Source: Paraspadella gotoi (taxonomy: Eukaryota > Chaetognatha). From it: a DNA stretch of 64,000 nucleotides. Where the stretch lies: assembly GCA_051294375.1 (NCBI GenBank), contig CM119263.1:11120703-11184702 (forward strand), in the 5' to 3' direction. The translations under genes were made by a program, and so were the position numbers. Positions 62,601 through 64,000 of this stretch are shown one piece after another. Position 1 is the first letter of the stretch. Each line of letters begins with the position of its first letter. The notes below the pieces were generated by a model. That model was not told the origin of the DNA, searched no databases, and worked only from the letters and a program-made list of their open reading frames with translations.

Positions 62601-63323
62601 TCGTCCGAGGTCAAACATTCCATGGCCAAGTCGACCGGCGCCGTAAAACGCTCCAGCGGCGTCGCGCTACAAAACTGCATAAAATCGAAGTCGACCGACG
62701 CGGAATTAAACGACGTGACGCCGGCCGTCGAGGACGCGGGCAACGTGGTCGTTACCGGCGCCGTCGCCATTGCTAATGGCGGCGCCATCGTCGTCGCAGA
62801 GGACTCTGCTACGACTTCGACGGCACCGTTCAGCGTCGTCAACGGACACGTCGATGCAGGTGACGAAGTCGTTCTTTCCTGCGCCGCCGCTTCCGCCGTC
62901 GGCGTCACTGACTCACGTCGACACACCCCCGTCCACTCGCGCCCGACGGCGCCAAATATCGCGGCGCCCATTCCTCCACTCTCCCCTCGCCCCGGCGTCG
63001 CGGTGTCAGCGGCCGATTCTATAGAGAAATCGGCGTCGAAAATGGCGGCGCCGAGCGTGGAGCTACTTGTCGACGTCGCCGCCATCGAAGCCGGGCTCGA
63101 CGCCGCGACGCCTTCGGATCGAAAATCTCGGACGCCGCCGCCGTCGTCGGCGCCGCCGTCGTCGTCGTCGCAGCAGACGAACGATTTTCGCTCAACGAAT
63201 TTGAAACGCGCCAAATCAGCCAAAACGAAAGGGTCGTCGTCGTCGTCGGCAGGCGCCGCTGGCGACAGAAGCGGGCGAGATTCTGTTGATGGAGAAGAAA
63301 ACAAAAGTTGCAACATTTTGTAA
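56275..63323 (+). CDS. NIM1K: NIM1-type serine/threonine protein kinase (AMPK-related), 12 exons, complete
   Basis: Exons read as 56275-56611, 57471-57527, 57725-57802, 57966-58120, 58203-58307, 58495-58611, 58716-58838, 58926-59153, 61292-61500, 61607-61831, 62057-62127, 62260-63323. All junctions are GT-AG, all phases agree, and the total of 2769 nt gives 922 aa plus stop. Seen: N-lobe start VTLGKRIGFYRLR (about residue 210), Gly loop GSGNFSQV, VAIK lysine 248, HRD Asp341, DFG Asp371, activation loop LNTFCGSPPYAAPE with Thr386, then DVWAMG and a GITEAH...RSSVTGVFRIVLHRVQ segment (about 569-600). The activation loop and the last segment match the NIM1 branch of the AMPK/MARK-related kinases, where LKB1 phosphorylates the loop Thr (family knowledge). 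Vertebrate NIM1 is roughly 430-440 aa; the excess here is N-terminal and a long Ala/Ser-rich tail ending CNIL. The first exon is the least certain: an ATG at 57464, just upstream of exon 2, is an alternative start. Confidence 0.93.
57896..57905. other. Assembly gap (10 N) with 40-bp duplicated flanks
   Basis: The 40 bp before the gap (starting AAATCTGTATATTG, ending AGTGT) recur right after it with two differences. It lies in kinase intron 57803-57965 and does not affect coding. Confidence 0.99.
59810..60090. repeat. Two tandem diverged copies of a roughly 137-bp unit inside the Tc1-like element
   Basis: A unit starting TTTTTTGTTTTTTCCATTTA, with later landmarks AATCACACACTT and AGCAATTGGTGTT, occurs at about 59810-59935 and again at about 59948-60090. 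The second copy has scattered substitutions and small insertions. Confidence 0.7.
60196..60270. repeat. Long hairpin inside the Tc1-like element
   Basis: TAATTAGAAACGAAAATTTT at 60196 is repeated in inverted orientation ending at 60270. Arms are about 30 bp with few mismatches around a short AT-rich loop. Nearby are GGAC/GACGGAC-type short repeats (60100-60136 and 60335-60355). Confidence 0.7.
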
Positions 63324-63701
63324 ACTTATTATCGATAAAAGAAATGGTTAAGTGTTAAAAAACCAATACGATATATAGACCAATAGAGGTAAGATAGTTT
63401 TGATAACTTAAAAATTAATACATTTAATCGATTTATTGTTTAAAAAGCCTTATTCGACTCTCTGGAAACCCGCGGGAAAAACATATATTAACTAAAACAA
63501 AATGATATTATTCAGAGTAGGAGTTCGTCATTTTAAGCATGTGCCTTTACTTGTGATTTTACTCCTATTATTCTTTTTCATGATTCGAATGCATTTGCGT
63601 TACAAAGACGAAAAAAAATATCCATTTTTATCTAAATCGTCATGGAACTGATAAATTTTTTGTTTTCAAATACAGAACTTTTCTCTCTCTTTCTCCATTA
63701 A

Positions 63702-63707
63702 AATAAA
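63702..63707 (+). promoter_or_regulatory. Candidate poly(A) signal of the kinase gene
   Basis: AATAAA about 380 bp after the TAA stop at 63321-63323. The interval is AT-rich with no coding signal and would be the 3' UTR. Motif only; weaker variants nearer the stop cannot be excluded. Confidence 0.35.
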
Positions 63708-64000
63708 ATGAAATCGCATGTATTCGCTTTTGAGGCGTATTATTTACGAACCGGTCACTTTCCAAATCCCAAATTTTTTCACGAAAATTAAATTACGATT
63801 TTTTTATCGTATTACGTTTATTATTAATGTAACTTTTCTGAAAATTACAAAAACAAATCTCCGCTTCAGTTTTTTTCCGAACCAGCGGACATTAGGAGGA
63901 GAATTGAACTCGGAGATTTACAAAAAAACAAAGAAAAAAAACACCCGCTAAGTTTAATAACCGCATATCAAACAAAAAAAAAATCAATCTTCATAAATTA

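Noticed and set aside
62255-63316. 353-codon ORF on the minus strand
   Set aside because: Antisense shadow of the GC-rich last kinase exon, whose + frame carries the conserved NIM1 C-terminal motif and a phase-matched splice site.

Overview
The window is nuclear DNA from an animal, most likely an invertebrate. Every convincing coding segment is split by GT-AG introns, mostly 70-400 bp long. It encodes an animal NIM1-type AMPK-related kinase and a neprilysin/ECE-type (M13) peptidase, and simple repeats, above all (CT)n/(GA)n, are very dense. I cannot place it to phylum. There is no bacterial, phage, plasmid or CRISPR signal. All supported genes are on the + strand.

Layout: 1-4.9 kb is inverted and direct duplications around 25-N gaps. 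5-8 kb is microsatellite, a degenerate minisatellite and a hairpin element, with no gene. 8.03-15.73 kb is one large imperfect palindrome that looks like an unpolished fold-back read. From 15.9 to 43.4 kb lie nine exons whose splice phases are all compatible. They would encode the C-terminal part of a single-pass membrane protein (ectodomain piece, transmembrane helix, Gly/Ser/Pro-rich cytosolic tail, one EF-hand, stop). A second large palindrome (24.3-36.5 kb) sits inside its largest intron and also looks like an assembly artefact. 47.0-54.2 kb holds a nearly complete M13 metallopeptidase rebuilt from 19 phase-compatible exons. 56.3-63.3 kb holds a complete 12-exon NIM1-type Ser/Thr kinase, 922 codons plus stop, with a Tc1/mariner-like TA-flanked element in its largest intron.

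The genes look like ordinary neighbours; nothing suggests a joint pathway. I found no previously undescribed multi-gene system. The points most worth checking are the membrane protein with a cytosolic EF-hand, the atypical C-terminus of the M13 peptidase, the Gly-rich insert and long CaaX-ended tail of the kinase, complementary microsatellites flanking an M13 intron, and the palindromes, which will mislead gene and repeat annotation if taken as real.
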